A DNA stretch of 64,000 bases from Schistosoma mansoni (GCF_000237925.1 NC_031495.1:23004163-23068162), one strand, 5' to 3'. Counted from the stretch's first letter, positions 12,346 through 26,338 are shown. Numbers and translations: made by a program. Notes: generated by a model from the sequence alone, not told the origin.

Positions 12346-13735
12346 CAATAATATCAAACTAGACCATAATTCTACACTCCTTTGAACTCCGCATGATTAT
12401 CATTCACCCTTATTTTTCTTTGGGACCCTTTGTAAAGCGAATGCCCAGTGGTCATGTGATTGACGGATGGCGTCCAACCGCACAATGTATTTGACGTCGG
12501 AGGCTAAGTTCTCGAGAGAAACCTTAGTTTTGATGATTTGAAGTGCAGTGGGCACGAAATTCGGAGAGATGACAACTATCTTGTCTATCGCGTAACTTCA
12601 GGTCTCCTTAATTGTCAGAAGACGTCCCCATATTCCTGGGATTCTAGTTAAGCTACTCGTATGTTCGGCTGCACAGAGATGATTCGGTGACAAACCTCCA
12701 GTGGTAATGACAGAACTATTTACGTTCTCTGAACTGTCATTTAAGATATGACTGTAGACATAAAATTCTATTGATTCCTTGTTGATGAAATGTGTATTTT
12801 ATTTAACATGTCAACTTTCGAAGTAGTTCGAAACAATTTGTTCCACCCGTGTCTGTGGGGCAGAACATATTAATTACGGCTCCTTATGTCTAGTGGGATG
12901 TCACGAACCAACGGTATTGATGCGAAATTATTCATGCAAAATACCACTTTGAATCATGTTAAAAAAAGCTGAATTGGTTCCACTTCCTACCGAGTAATCC
13001 AATTACAAGCAAACTAGACAATTGGCTAAAAACGAAGCCCACTCTATACCCTATAAAATCTAAAAACAAAAAAAGAGAGTTCAAACAGCTTCTAAAGTAA
13101 AGAGAGACAGTCATTTGTATCAGAATACTGTTTTCAGCACTTTATTTTATAATTACACAATTCCATACTTCCTTCTGAACTACCTTCATTTACACAGTTC
13201 CTTATCCACTCATACCTTGCCCACACTTATTTTTCTTTAACACATTAGTATGTTCTTACCTAATAAATACTTCAGTAACAGACAAATAGACTAAATGGTT
13301 GTACCTTAACTATTCCTCCATGAATATTGTGTGCTCTGCTTTTCGTCCTTCCTTTTTCTTACACCTTTTTCAGCCTCCTGCAGATACTCCACCGAAAACA
13401 GATATGGCACGGGTGACTTCGTCCTACACCGTTATTAAAGCTTCCGATGTTCTGGAGGGATATAAGTTCGAAACTTCTAAAAGCCCCCAACTTCGCATGT
13501 ATCTATTCTCGACCATCAGTTGTATGTTGCAACGCTACCTCCATAAAGTGCGCCAAGTGTGATATTGACATGTTCCTTACGAAATCCTTTTATATTCATA
13601 TCTTATGAAATACCAACCCAGCTGAGTAATTTTCAACAGTGAAAATTGTAGCTTCTTTAACAATTTGATTTTGCCTGTAAACCGACATGCCTCATGTAAC
13701 AAACTGTTATTTGAGAATAAATTATTATTATTATT
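12346..13735. other. No gene recognised; ends in an (ATT)n run
   Basis: About 1.4 kb with only short open frames. One at 13299-13562 (87 codons) has no family resemblance, and no splice context makes it convincing. A short (ATT)n tract at 13721-13738 abuts the polymerase pseudogene that follows. A 3' LTR for the old gypsy element would be expected here but I could not match one. Confidence 0.5.
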
Positions 13736-13739
13736 ATTC

Positions 13740-14660
13740 GACCAGCAATCAAACTTGAGGAAGGAGAGACTAAATTGTCCATAGAATCATTCAGTAATGA
13801 ATTTTCTAAGACATTTGCAACATCTCGAAGGTCATTTGCTGAAACAGTAATGGATGTGAACTCATTGAACGTCTATTAAATGCATGATAAACGCGGAATT
13901 TTGTAAGATAATCACTAATTAGCGATAAATGCCGTGAATTCACATGAATCCCATAATGACCAAAGACTCCAGATACTTCTCTTTGAAGTGTTGCCCAAGC
14001 AGCTTCAATATCGTATGTTTCATTCACTACTGTGATATTGTTAGTACAGAGTCGACCCAAGTCAAACACTTGTGGATGACACATCATCTCAATCATGTTT
14101 GTACCCTCAACTCACGACATCCATTGATTCGGTTTTGAACAATCAATAATAGTCTTTTCGATACCAGACACAGAGGATGCAACACTTCGGTTAATAAGGC
14201 GCATTATTAAAGTTTCAAGGTCAGTAGATATACGTCCTTCTTTTGGATTGAACATACAAATTTTAAGGCGTGCCCACTTAGGTTATGAATTTTTTCCGTC
14301 AAATTCGTAACCACTTAAACGAGCATGCAGACTGGTAACAAACGTTATCCGTTTGCGAGCTTCATCATGACTTATAGCATTCTCTTGTTCTATATTTCGA
14401 TCCATATTTTCTTAGAATAATTCTCGTTCATCATCTACATCTGATCGATTTAATTCAGGGTCACCAGTCCACTGGATAAATTCATCGGAATTTGTATCTT
14501 TCAGATTAGTCGTTTCATGTTCAGATCTTAAAGAATTGCCAAGAAGCATCTTCAATTTACTTGATGGAGATAGTTCGTTCCAAGGCCATTTACCACTATC
14601 ATCTTGTTGTTCATCGTCGCCATCATCTTTATCACGATCTTGTCGTGACCTGCTCTTCAA
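13740..14660 (-). pseudogene. RNA polymerase I largest subunit (POLR1A/RPA1) C-terminal pseudogene
   Basis: Read on the minus strand, this region gives an acidic Asp/Glu-rich stretch (14660-14415), then segments matching the C-terminal conserved region of the Pol I largest subunit. Examples are a block with 'EAAWATLQREVSGVF', then 'YGIHVNSRHLSLISDYL' and 'QQMTFE'. In the intact protein this region lies near the jaw/cleft end that follows the acidic insertion. The copy has stops (near 14290 and 14115) and a frame change near 13830, after which resemblance resumes as 'SPSSSLIAGR' in another frame. No intron interrupts about 300 codons, which suggests a retrocopy, although one long ancestral exon would look the same. 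It ends at an (ATT)n tract. It is a broken host gene copy, not functional. Confidence 0.75.
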
Positions 14661-14829
14661 TCTTTACCTTTGTGGTGAGTTACCTCGTTTTCTGCCATCT
14701 GTTTACACCTGGGTGATAGTCAATGTATGACTTCTGACACATGCGATCAGTTCCTTTACGACTGTGTCTCTCGATGGTTCTGCGCTTTGCATGTGTTGTT
14801 TCGTAAGTGATTCGACCTACATAACATGT

Positions 14830-15065
14830 CAAGGCGAAAATTTGTCCATGCTTTGTGCATCTAAACAGTGTTGGACGTATTATAGGAAAGCCTTATGCGT
14901 CTCTATTTTAAGAATGAGCCATCCACGGTGTTATCATCAAATAACGCTTGAAGATGACGTAAGAATTAATATTAACCTATTGCCTAACGTCTTATCGTGA
15001 AAAGTCCGTGGATTCTTTGACCATCTGAGGACAGTAAACGGTACGACAACTAACTTATATGCAAC
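14830..15065 (-). mobile_element. Gag-region scrap of a Ty3/gypsy element
   Basis: Phrases around 14855-14960 and 15000-15030 ('aaacagtgttgg', 'gtggattctttgaccatctga') align on the minus strand with the gag region of the copy at 25660-25850. It is a short, old and broken fossil next to the polymerase pseudogene. Confidence 0.55.
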
Positions 15066-17220
15066 ATCGACCTGTATGAATACCAATAACTGGTTTTCTG
15101 TACATTAAATCACCGAGCTGATGTACCGATGTGCAACGAATTATCCACAGATGTCTGTTCAAATTTCACGTAATTATCAGTATTTTTAAGTTATAAAAGG
15201 ATTTTTCACAATATTTCGTGCGTTAGTAGTATTGCTGAATCCTATCACAGGCAATAATGAGATCAAGTAAATCTCGTAGCCAAATAAACCGTATTAAACG
15301 TAGGAAACTGACTGGAACGTTAGTTCGAACTGTTCCTCTGCAGAGTTGTACTTCCGTTCTTTAGAAGCTCTTAGCAGCAACCACTGACTGCCATGTAGGG
15401 CTAGTCAGTATGTGCAATGTTGTGGCTTGCATGTAAGGTTTAACAGGTTACATAGTCAAATCGTGACAACTCTGTAACCGTGGAATAGGTATATAATTCT
15501 AGTATCACAGACAAGTGTATTAATAACAACCTAGATCATAATCTTACAAGTATATGCTAATTACCGGATGGCATTATAAACGGATCCAACTTAACTGGAT
15601 ATTTGCGCCCCATGGAAATGAACAGACCACGGATGGCAGCCGCATCTAAACGTCTTTGGCATATCTCGTAGCTCAAAATTTCGTCTTCCACCTATCGCAA
15701 GCCCATAGAACAGATGGAATGTAACTGTGGTCATTACGCAACATGAATGGGCTTTGCCACTCATTAAATCGCTCTGCTTACACCGATCTCACGATGGTGG
15801 GATTTTAAATGACATTGCATCCATTTCGAGTCTAACACACTAATTTATCTGCTGGTCCTGCTGCTGCACAATTAGTCGCAATCTAGGTAAAGTGCCCACG
15901 GAATTTGGTCCTTTTTCACTACGTATTTCACATATAGACCCACTTCTTCTAACAACAGGCACCAATCTCATAGTGTGAGTGTTCATACATGAAAGCCGAA
16001 ACATTCTCGAATGTACAGATCGAGCTTAAATATGAACTTAGACATATTTCTTTCCCATAGATTTATTTTCTTAAACTGAAAACGATCCGAAATAATATAC
16101 CTTGACAGTTGTAAGCTGCACTCTTTCATTAGTCCTATATATAAGTGGTTTCACCCCTTATTCTTCTGGCTTTGCCTTAAATCTATGATAGATCACAAAG
16201 TCTTGTAATAAACGCTTTGCGATGACGATACCCTACACTACCCAATAGGTTTGAGGAATGGCAGCCAAAACATGAACCACTCAGACACTACCATTTAAAT
16301 TATAATAATTTATGATGATCAGTCGCTTTATTGGGTGACGACTGGATAATACCCGGGGATATTGGAGGGGAGCTAGGAATTCATTATGGTGCATGCGAAA
16401 GCCAATTTTTCACACAATTTAGTGTTCCACTCGATCGAATTGTAATTGCACTATCATATCTCTCTCACCCTATCTGACCCATATTTATTCTGATCACAGA
16501 CCTTAAATTTTCACTTAACATATATACAGATTCGAGTTAACATTCTGTATGAGTCATATAAAGAATAACAATTTTATTCTATTTGGTTTGACAATCCTAA
16601 ATTTACATACTGTAAACGATGTACTTTGCCTTTAACCTGTTCATTTTTTCGGATTATTAATTTGGATATATAATTGTAGAACCTGAAGAGAATTTATCGA
16701 AGAGAATATTCTTCTCTCAAATATTTTTTTCCTTCTGTAGATCCCGTTAACCTCATTCTGCTAGTTTATGTTCACACTTTACATGATACTACTGTTTCAT
16801 CAAAGAATTTTGGTAAATCACAGACAATCAATTGGCTACAAATGTACCGTATATACACCAGGTGTTACAGATGTAATAAATAACAGCCATCGATTCAATT
16901 CAAAATTCCGCCCTATAAAATAAGTTTTGCTGGCTTCTTTTTCAAGACATTACTTGTCCTCACACCTACGACTGCAGAGGATAGTTTCAGACTAGGAATG
17001 GTACCTGTTTGATAGGCTGTGCCCTAGACTTGTTATAGAAACCCCCAATCTGAAGGTTGACTTCGTCGACCAACTTTGGTGTAAGCTATCGCACTGTAAC
17101 CCACATTAGACACACCAATGAAAAGATATGATTTCACTCTACTGTAATCATTGGCGGTTTTGTCTTTTATACTCTTTGCTACTATAACCTATGTTAGGCG
17201 CTGCATGGACCCGAGGGTTC
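15066..17220. other. No gene recognised; one diverged repeat copy at about 15380-15610
   Basis: 15380-15610 resembles the dispersed repeat at 40-300 and 780-935. The rest (15611-17220) has no long open frame, no structured RNA I could recognise and no tandem array. Sequence is mixed and probably old repeat. Confidence 0.45.
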
Positions 17221-17224
17221 AGAT

Positions 17225-19110
17225 TCAGATTTGTGTATTAGGGACAAAAGGCCCACGGTCCGTGTCAATTCCTTTCCAGTAAGCTCCTAAGAGTATCTAG
17301 TCTTCTCCTAAATGAATCATTTGAAGAGGCGGATACTACTTCCTCAGGTAATAGGTTCTAAGAACTGACGACTCGGTTTGAAAACCTGTATGCCACGGAC
17401 ACTTCACTCGTTCTTGACTTTTCTACTCGCCTGCTATATCCTCTAGTTGTTCAAATCTGGTGTTGTGACCCCTGGAGTTCTGGAATTTTACGGGCAGCTG
17501 CCCTTAATACCTCTTTCAAGATATCCGAGCCATCTTTTAAACAGCGGCTTGAAGCCTGAATGCGGTTTCAAGCCTGCATCTCACTAAGGTTGTGTATACT
17601 GTGGTGAACATAGCAGTATCTAACTTGGTGAGTGTCCGTTCTACACCCTTAGTTGCGATCTTTCGGCAATGAGCCATGGTTTTAAGATCATGGCTTGCTG
17701 TCACCTCAAGATCCTTGTGAAACCGGATCACGGGTACAGTCACTTCCCCTATATTGCATACTGAATATGTAAGCCAGTGGGACAGCAATATGTTGTGTAG
17801 TCTGTCTCAAGATTTTAGAGTGTAGTTCATCCGTTCCTGCTAATTTTTTTATTTGTCTAAAGTTTCGAGGGCCCTTTGCACGTCTTCTACACCAAAGACC
17901 ACAAGGAGAAGCCGATTTTGTGACGTTGAATTTGGGTCTAGTCCGTCTTCTGGAAGAGGTTCCCGAGTGAAAACTGTCCCGAAAATGTTTGCTATGACCT
18001 CTGCTTTGTCTTGATCCTCCTCAGTCAGATGAGATTCACCCTCGTTTATAGGTTGAGAATCCAATGGTGCTTTCATGTTCTGTAATTTATACACGAAAAC
18101 AGTCTCTTTGGTTGCTTGATTACAGATTGGGCCAACTGCTTTTCATATTTCCACTGAGCTTCCTGGATCCTTCTTATACACTTATTTCATACCATCCTGT
18201 AGCGTTCCATCGTATCTGCTGTCCCAAGGCTGATGGCGACGTTCCAGGTTTTTTCTTTTTTGTTAGTGAACGTCTAAGATTCCAGTCTATCCAGGGGTGA
18301 CCTTGCCTCTTCTTCTTTGGGACTGTCCGGAGTATAAAAATTCGAATAACTCGGTTGTATAACTGCCGGAAATGAGTCTGTGACTCTTCTACTGGTGCGC
18401 CTGAATCAACTTTCCAGTTTTCAGCCGAGCCTGCAGAATTGGACGCCATCACGACTGTAGGCACGGGCCCGTGCAAATGCTTGACAGATCATATCAACTA
18501 TGGACTTGAATAAAATGACTGCATGACTGTTTCTCCCTTTATGTGGGAGGAACGTTATTTGATGGCTATCATCGCCACGTGTGAATACTAAGTCAAGAGA
18601 GACGAGTTTTGTAGATCATATCTGACGGGATCACTAATATTCTGGAAGTAAGGTCGAGCGATTGTGGTTATTAAAAATTTGTCTTTGATGTCTTTGGTGT
18701 TCCTAATTCTAAGTCTCCCCAATTTATAAAGGGTGCATTAAAGTCACCTACTATGAGTCTTTTACGTCTGATTAACCAGGGTTCAAGTTTATTTAGGAAG
18801 AAGTCATCCACTACACATTGTGAACTGCGGTAAACTGCAACTAACTCAATGTTTTTCCCCTTATATTTGGACCTGCAGCTCACCAGTTCGTAGGTTCCTG
18901 AGTAGTGTGTCACTGTTTCGATAGCTCGCATGGTTAAAATGCTTTTCATATTCGGAGTAGCCCAACCACTACTGTGATTTAGTCTGTCAATCCTATAAGC
19001 GACGAAACCAAGCAAATGAATTTCATTATCGTACACCTCTGAAGTCAGCCACGTTGCTTAGATGGCAAAGACACCAGGGTTTTCTATGTCCACCACGTTT
19101 TTTCGCTCCA
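17225..19110 (-). mobile_element. CR1-like LINE, internally deleted relic
   Basis: Minus-strand order: endonuclease with 'LIVGDFNAPFINW' (19036-18671), the endonuclease-RT linker ending in 'KKLAGTDELHSKIL'-like sequence (about 18480-17815), then a jump to the RT thumb with 'HKDLEVTASHDLKTMAHC' (17788-17537). The RT palm, including its YADD box, is absent, so 200 or more codons were lost between about 17815 and 17790. The thumb motif and the endonuclease type are those of CR1/Jockey-like LINEs; schistosomes carry CR1-like SR1 and Perere elements. Frames are interrupted several times. The 5' part overlaps a block duplicated at 45213. Confidence 0.7.
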
Positions 19111-19912
19111 ATAATTATTTAGTAGGCTGCGAGTATTTATGTACTTACTTACTTGAGCCTGTCACCCCTCGTGGAGGAGCATAGGCCGCCCACCAGCATT
19201 CCCCATCCAACTCTATCCTGGGCAATCCCTTCCAGTTCTTTCCAGTTAACATTCATCCTTTTCATATCTGCTTCTATTTCCCGGCGTAATGTGTTCTTTG
19301 GCCTTCCTCTTTTCCGCTTCCCTTCCGGATTCCAAGCTAGGGCTTGCCTTGTGATGCGGTTTGGTGATTTCCTTAATGTATGTCCTATCCAACTCCAACA
19401 TCTTTTCCCAATTTCCTTTCCAGCTGGAAGCTGGTTTATCCTCTCCCACAAAAAGCTGTTGCTGATGGTATCCGACCAACGGACATTGAACATTTTGAGT
19501 AAACAAGTGTTTGTAAATACTTATACTTTTTGATGGAAGCTGCAGCAGTTCTCCAAGTTTCAGCCCTGTGCAGTAGGACTGTCTTGACGTTCGTACTGAA
19601 GATTCTGACCTTGATATTGGTTGACAGTTGTTTTGAGTTCCAAATGTTCTTCGACTGTAGGAATGCTGTTGTTACATCGCCAATCCTTGACTTTACATCT
19701 TCATCGAATCCGCCTTGTCCAGGTACGTGGAAGTTCCCACCTCCTCCACAATTTCTCCATCAAGCGTGATTGGCTTGGTCGATGTTCTCTGTGTTGTATT
19801 TGAGAATCTTGCTTTTACCTTTGCGTATGTTGAGGCTTATTGATGTAGAGGCTGCTACATTTGTTGTCTTCGTCTGTATTTGTTGGTGTTTGTGTAATAG
19901 AAGAGCTAGGTC
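18687..19912. repeat. 1,226-bp block nearly identical to 45213-46438
   Basis: Constant offset of 26,526 bp. By eye I found one substitution (near 19737). The block holds the CR1-like endonuclease piece plus the 3' end of an RTE-like LINE joined in the same way in both places. At the right edge both loci continue as the same LINE but strongly diverged. At the left edge they are unrelated. Confidence 0.9.
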
Positions 19913-20110
19913 TTATGCGAATTTCAAATTCATCAGGTATGTGCAAGCTGGCTATTTCATTCCGTGCTTTTCTTTCAGATGTCGAGGCTTTCATAACAAG
20001 GTCAACCACCAGAAGAAAAAGAAATAGGTAGAGTAAGCAGCCTTGTCTGTCAGCTGTCCTCCACGCACTACTTTTCAGTGCAGTCTGTCGCATGACTTCC
20101 GGATTCGTGT
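19146..20110 (-). mobile_element. RTE-like LINE, 3' part (minus)
   Basis: The 3' terminus is at about 19146, with a (TAAG)n-like tail on the minus strand. Inside is the C-terminal tail of the RT protein with '[21 protein letters not shown]' (19493-19149), a motif typical of RTE-clade ORFs annotated as craniofacial-development-protein-2-like. Up to 19912 it is nearly identical to the copy at 45671; beyond it the homology continues but is badly decayed and fades near 20110. 5'-truncated and dead. Confidence 0.7.
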
Positions 20111-20320
20111 GACATATTTTTAATTATATGGAGATTTTTTACATATGGCCGAGATCGCTTTGATAACCGTTTCACTCAGAAATTTTACTATCTGAAAACC
20201 GTTAGGTTTAATGTTATTTTCACCGTCCTCGCGGCACTGATTTTCTTTTGCTTTTGCTGATTGTTTTTAAATATGATCAGTCAGATTGAGATCCGCACTT
20301 TGCATATTCCAGATCCAGTG

Positions 20321-20324
20321 AGTT
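20321..20324. repeat. Target-site duplication AGTT of gypsy copy 2
   Basis: AGTT at 20321-20324 immediately left of the LTR and again at 26606-26609 immediately right of the other LTR. Confidence 0.75.
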
Positions 20325-20591
20325 TTTCGTGCCTATAGGTAACCCTCGTGCTATTGATAGAAGAAACCAGAGAAGTAGTGAATAGGTCTTTATTTCGATC
20401 TTCGCGCAGTCACAGTGGAGCGTGGGATTATCTGTTCAGACAAACAAAGGCTCTCAACATTCCATATAAGATAGTAGGGAATATAACGCTTACAAAAGGT
20501 AAGGAAGTGAATGAATACTTGAACAATACTGTTTTAGCATATGCTTGGTTGTTTGGGGTCAACTCTTAACCAACCAACCTGAGCTGTTACA
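20325..20591 (-). repeat. 3' LTR of gypsy copy 2 (267 bp)
   Basis: Reverse complement of the copy 1 LTR with only a couple of differences; identical by eye to 26339-26605. Confidence 0.9.
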
Positions 20592-23500
20592 TTAGCTTCC
20601 CCCTAGAATCGACTTCCGTAGGAACGTCGGTTCGATTAACCTATCTATCGATAACACCTTCGTTCTATTTCTCATCCCAAGGCGAAATTATCAACTCGCT
20701 CACTATTTGACTTACAATCAGTTACGACTAACGCTTTCAATGATAGTCCATGGATGTCTCTTCATTTACCAGCTTGTCATCTTTGTAGCATGTGATCTTT
20801 TCTACAACTATCGCTGACGGTTTGCTGCGTGCTTTCAAGAGAAAGTGTGAGAATGTGGAATAAGAATATCTGAGGAAGTGCCGCGAGCGGGCTACCCAAC
20901 ACCATGTTGGTGAGGTACGATTTTTCCATGCTCAGACCGGCTATCAGGTGTTTACTCACCTGCCTCTTGAGTCGCCCTCAAGTAAAAAGTAAAGAAGAGT
21001 CTACTTCAAAGGTAATGGTGAAAATCAAGCAAACCTGAAGAACTGCTCCACTGCCTGCCTAAAATAATAAGATACAAAATGGAAATACATAAATGCAATT
21101 GATAATTGTTCCGTTCATGTAAGTGCTTGGCCTCCAGAACGGATTGGTATCCTGGAAGGAAATAAACATAGTGTAGATATCTTGTGTACGAAGAACCATG
21201 AAAACAGCAACAACAAAAAAAAAACTCTTTTGTAATGCGTATATGTAAAAGGGTGAACTTGCTAGAAGTTGGACTCTTTAACAAAATCGATCAAGTGCAT
21301 GACCTTGAGCCAGTGATGACCGCTTTTTACAACTAGGTGCGTAACCAAGGGTGCATCAGAGTAATCCACAAAACGGAAACGAATATACGGTTAAGAAGCA
21401 AAAAATTGCATTGAGTATGCGGATCAAGTACAGTTGTGTCAAATACTCTTTTTACGTTATTATTAAACCGAGAAAAAAAAGTATATATATAAGCTATTGA
21501 CATAACATGTCTTTTTTATAACGCTAGTGTTAAGTTCCAGGGTTTTGTATGGGCCACTAATAATAATTGGTTTAACGTTAACATAGCCACGATAGTCATA
21601 TCGTCAGTTCAATGTTATGATTACTTAACAGTTCCTTTATAAGTTGTGTTTAAAATTAGGTATGTGGAATCAACGCGGCTAAGATAGTAACCTTACAGTA
21701 ACGTACTGTACCATATCTTCACGGTTATTGATTCTTAAATGTCAGAAATTAAAAAAAAAATGATGAGAACTTTAATAAGTACTTGACCATAGTAATTGTA
21801 TCAAGCTACTAAACATATCTTCGACCGAAAACTTTTAGTTTTAATCGTATCAAGCTACTAAACATATCTTCGACCGAAAACTTTTAGAATTAGTTCATAT
21901 GGTATATATGTATAGCTAGTATAGTTAGTTAACCAGAAAAGGAAATTATAAAACTCGCCTGGGTTGCTTTTTGAATTCGTTGTATTTGCCAGTGTAAGTT
22001 GTACGAGTTTGAATAAAATCCTCAGCCATCGTTTCGGAATACCTAGCTTATGTGTCCAGTATTTAAAAAAATATTTTACATAACACTTATATATCAAAGG
22101 TAAAAGTTCTGGGGAGTTGTATGTGAGGCGGAATGAGGAAAAGAAAATTATTTTTAAGTAGATGCAGGGTCTGATTAGCTACGTGGTTAGATTTATCCTG
22201 CAGTCGAAACTATCAACATCCTTGACTGACTAATCGGATGTGCCCAGCGAACCGTTTTAGTCATTTGTAAAGATTTATCATCTTTACATTTCGATTCCGT
22301 AATGGATTTGTCAGTTAGACGATCTAACAACACGTATGGTGGTTCATGATCTAGATAAGCCGGCTTTAGCCTATCAATACTTACTGTGTCGATGTTTCCA
22401 TGTTTTTCTATCACGAAATATTTAGATTTTCTTGAGACGACTTTGAAAGGACCTTCAAATGGAGGACTGAGTGGTGCTTTTATTTTGTCACATCTTATCC
22501 AGACGTGCGTGCAATTGCTTAGGTCTTTAGGTATATATACGGCGCGCGATTGTTCACGAGTATTAATCGGCTTAAGTTTAGACATGTGGTCCCGTAGTTG
22601 ATCTACATAATTTTCTAAATTAAGTTTTTGACTGTTAGTATTAGGGTTAATAAATTCACCTGGTAGTCTCAGAGTTGTTCCGAATACCAGTTCCGCAGCT
22701 GAACACTGCGTCAGTTTTGACAGATGTTCGTATTCCCAACATAACTAACGGTAGGAATTCTGTCCACTGATTGGGGTTTGAGTGAGATATAAGGGCGGTT
22801 TTTAGCTGACGGTGAAAACGTTCTACCATCCCATTAGCCTGAGGATGATATGCAGTGCAGCGTATCCTATTGGAGCCTAGAAGTTTAGCCAAGTTACTAA
22901 ATAGTTCGGATTCGAATTGCGCTCCTCTATCCGTCGTTATTGTTATGGGTGTACCAAAAATGGTTACCCAGTTCTGCATGAAAACTTTGGCTACTGTTTC
23001 CGCTGTGATGTCCGTTATCGGGATGGCTATAGGGAATCTGGTAAATCGATCTATGCATGTAAAAAGATAATTAAAACCGTTTGAACGTGATAAAGGACCT
23101 ACCAAGTCGATATGCACATGGGCAAAACGTGCATCTGGTTGCGAGAAAACACCTATGGGTGAATCTGTGTGACGATTTATCTTTGATTGTTGACATGCTG
23201 AACACTCTCTAACCCATTTGTGTACATCCTTCTGTAAATTCGGCCATATATATCTGGCATTGATTAGTTTTGTTGAAGCTTTTGCGCCAGGATGAGACAA
23301 AGAATGAAAGTTATTATATATCAACTTTTGCATACTTTTGGGAACGAAAGGTCGCGGCATTGCCTTGGTCGTGTCACAGTAGATTAGAATACCATTGACA
23401 GGTGATGGGAACTGTTTTAAATTAAGACTTGGATTGTTTGTTTTAAGCAGGTTTTGTAATTCTAGATCCTGCTCTTGTTCGTTTCTCAACGTCTCGAAGT

Positions 23501-26338
23501 TTACTGTAGACTGCTGTAGCACGTTTATTTCTAGCCTAGATAAAGCATCTGTCGCCTGATTGTCCTGACCTTTGACATGTCGGATATCGCTTGTGAACTG
23601 TGATATATAGTCAAGGTGTCGGACTTCTCGAGGTGGGTATTTATCAGCTCTCGCTTTTAGTGCATTCGTTAGTGGTTTGTGATCCGTAAAGACTATAAAT
23701 TCCCTGCCTTCTAACATGTGTCGGAAGTGTTTAATGGTTAGGTAGATTGCAAGAAGTTCTCGCCCGAAGGTAGAATACCTTGTCTCTGCTGGAGCGAGTC
23801 TTTTTGAGAAGAAAGCAATTGGTTTCCAGGCGTTTTTAACCAGTTGGTTAAGGGTACCGCCTACTGCTTTATCTGAAGCATCCACCATCAAAGCAAGTGG
23901 GGAAAGAGAATTCGGATACATCAACGTAGTTGCTTGAGCTAATTTATCTTTAAGCTGTTTAATAGCTTCGACAGCGTCAGAAGACAGTTTGAATTCTTTT
24001 GGTTTTCCTTTTAGTGAATCTGTCAAAGGTTGCATTAATTGTGCACAACCTGGTATGAATCTGCGATAAAAGTTAATTAGACCTAGAAAACTTCTCAGTT
24101 GTGTTAGAGAACTAGGTATGGGGTATTGTTTAATGGTGTCTACTTCTGGGCTTATTGTGTGACCGAGAAATTCTAAAGTTTGAACACCGAAAACACACTT
24201 ACTTTGATGTATGTTTATTCCATGTTCATCCAGTCTTTTTAACACTGTTTTTACATGCTGTTCGTGTGATTGCAAATCGGGGCTGGCAATTAACAAGTCG
24301 TCTATATACCCCTGCGCAAATGGCATATCTCGAAGTAGATTGTCTATGAATCTTTGAAATGTCTGTGCCGCATTTCTCAGGCCGAATGGCATGCGTACAA
24401 ACTCGAATAAGCCAAAGGGTGTTGTAATAGCTGTCTTGGGGATATCTTCATCAGCCACTGGGATATTGTGATATGCCCTAAGTCAATTTTAGTGAATATG
24501 TTCATACCCTGTAAACCGTTTGTGAAATCTTGGATATGCGGTATTGGGTACCTATCTGGTACGGTTTGACGGTTGAGGGCTCTGTAATCCCCGCACGGTC
24601 GCCAGTCACCTTCATTTTTCTTTGGGACCATATGCAAAGGGGATGCCCATTGACTATCAGAGGGACGGATAATACCCAGTTGTAGCGTATAATCAAACTC
24701 GGCCCTAGCGATTTTGAGCTTATCTGGTGCTAGTCTCCTGGGTTTTGCAAAAACCGGTGCACCTTCGGTTTTGATAGTGTGACTTACTTTTAGTTTGTCT
24801 TTAGAAGGCTGTGGGTTTGGTTTAGTTAAGTTTGGAAATTCCGCGAGTATATCTTGGAATTTCGCTGTTGTTACTGGAGGAGTTTGAATCAAGTTAAGAG
24901 AGCTGATGTGACTTTCTTTGCCTTTTGTGTAATACGAAGTTTCTTTTAGTGTTAATCGCCGTCTCTTGGTGTCAACTAGAAATTCGTATCTCTCTAGAAA
25001 GTCCATCCCCAGTATTGCCAGATCTAAGTCGGCTACCGTGAAAACCCAAGGGAATTGCCTCCTGAACCCCAAATCTAGGGTTAAGTTTTTCTGCCCAAAT
25101 GTCGCAATTTTAGTTTTATTTGCAGCTTGAAGTGTAATTGATGATGTTTCTCGACTAATCTCAGTTTTATTTTGAGGGATGATGCTAAGAGCAGCGCCAG
25201 TATCCACCAAGAAATTCAAGCCAGAGTTTCTGTCTCTAACATAAAACAAGCGACTGTTTTGGCGCCCCTCCTCAGTCGTCGCGACCTGGGGAGGGGTTAC
25301 TCGTTTCCCGCTGTCTTAGAATTATGCTTAGGCCAGGCGCATGGTTGCATGCACTTGGTTGAGTTGACACCAAACTTCCAGTGGTACCAACAAAACTGCC
25401 CAGGTTGTCTGGACATTTGTGACCTGTTTTGTGACTTGGATCGTGGTCGTTGTGGTGACCTGCTCCTGTTTCTATGACCCATTTGCATTCTGGTGACAGC
25501 CTCAGTGAGACTCTTAACACTCGCAATGAGTCCTTCTATGACGGGGTCTTTTGCTGATTCTACTTTTTGTGTGTGATTTATTGTGCCTGGTCCAGTTGGA
25601 GGACCTCTCTCCATTATTCTATCGGCTATACGCGCTAAATGAGATAATGAGGTTTCAGGATCTTGTGCATCCAAACAGTGTTGGGCGTAGCATGGGAGAG
25701 CTTGTATCCATCCTTGTTTTAGGACTGCTTCACCCACTGTGTTATCACCCATTAACACTTGGAGGTGACGCAAAAACTGTGAGGGCGACCGATCACCTAG
25801 TGTTTCACCTTGAAAAAGTCTTTGGATTCTTTGACTATCTGATAATGATAAACGGTTCATTATCTCTCGTCTTAAGATGGTGTATGGTTGTGGTGATGGT
25901 GGATCTAAAATCAAGTCACGGACTTCTTTGGCAACTGAAGGAGGAAGGATAGAACACAAGTCTCTATAGCGAATCCCTTCAGATTTGATATTGTGTCTCG
26001 TGAAATAATGCTCTAGTTGAGCAAACCACAACTCAGGATCACTACGATCAAATTCTGGAAGTCGGGATTTCGTAGTCATAACAGTGTCTATCTCCACTGG
26101 TGACAAATCCTCCAGATTATGGGTTTCTATTGAGTCTGACATGAGGTATGTGACAAATATAGCAATAAAGTTAGCACGAAAAATGGTTACTATAACACGA
26201 ATAACTTAAGATAATACGGAATAAACTAGTTATATACTCAACTTAGTTTACGGATAATCCGGTCTACTTTTACGATTAAGTAAAAAAAAAATTAATATCA
26301 GAAATGAGGTTAAATTGTGTTCAAAAAGGGCTCACCAC

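Noticed and set aside
13299-13562. Short coding exon
   Set aside because: 87 codons with no recognisable domain, no clear splice sites and no neighbouring exon; left as unassigned sequence.
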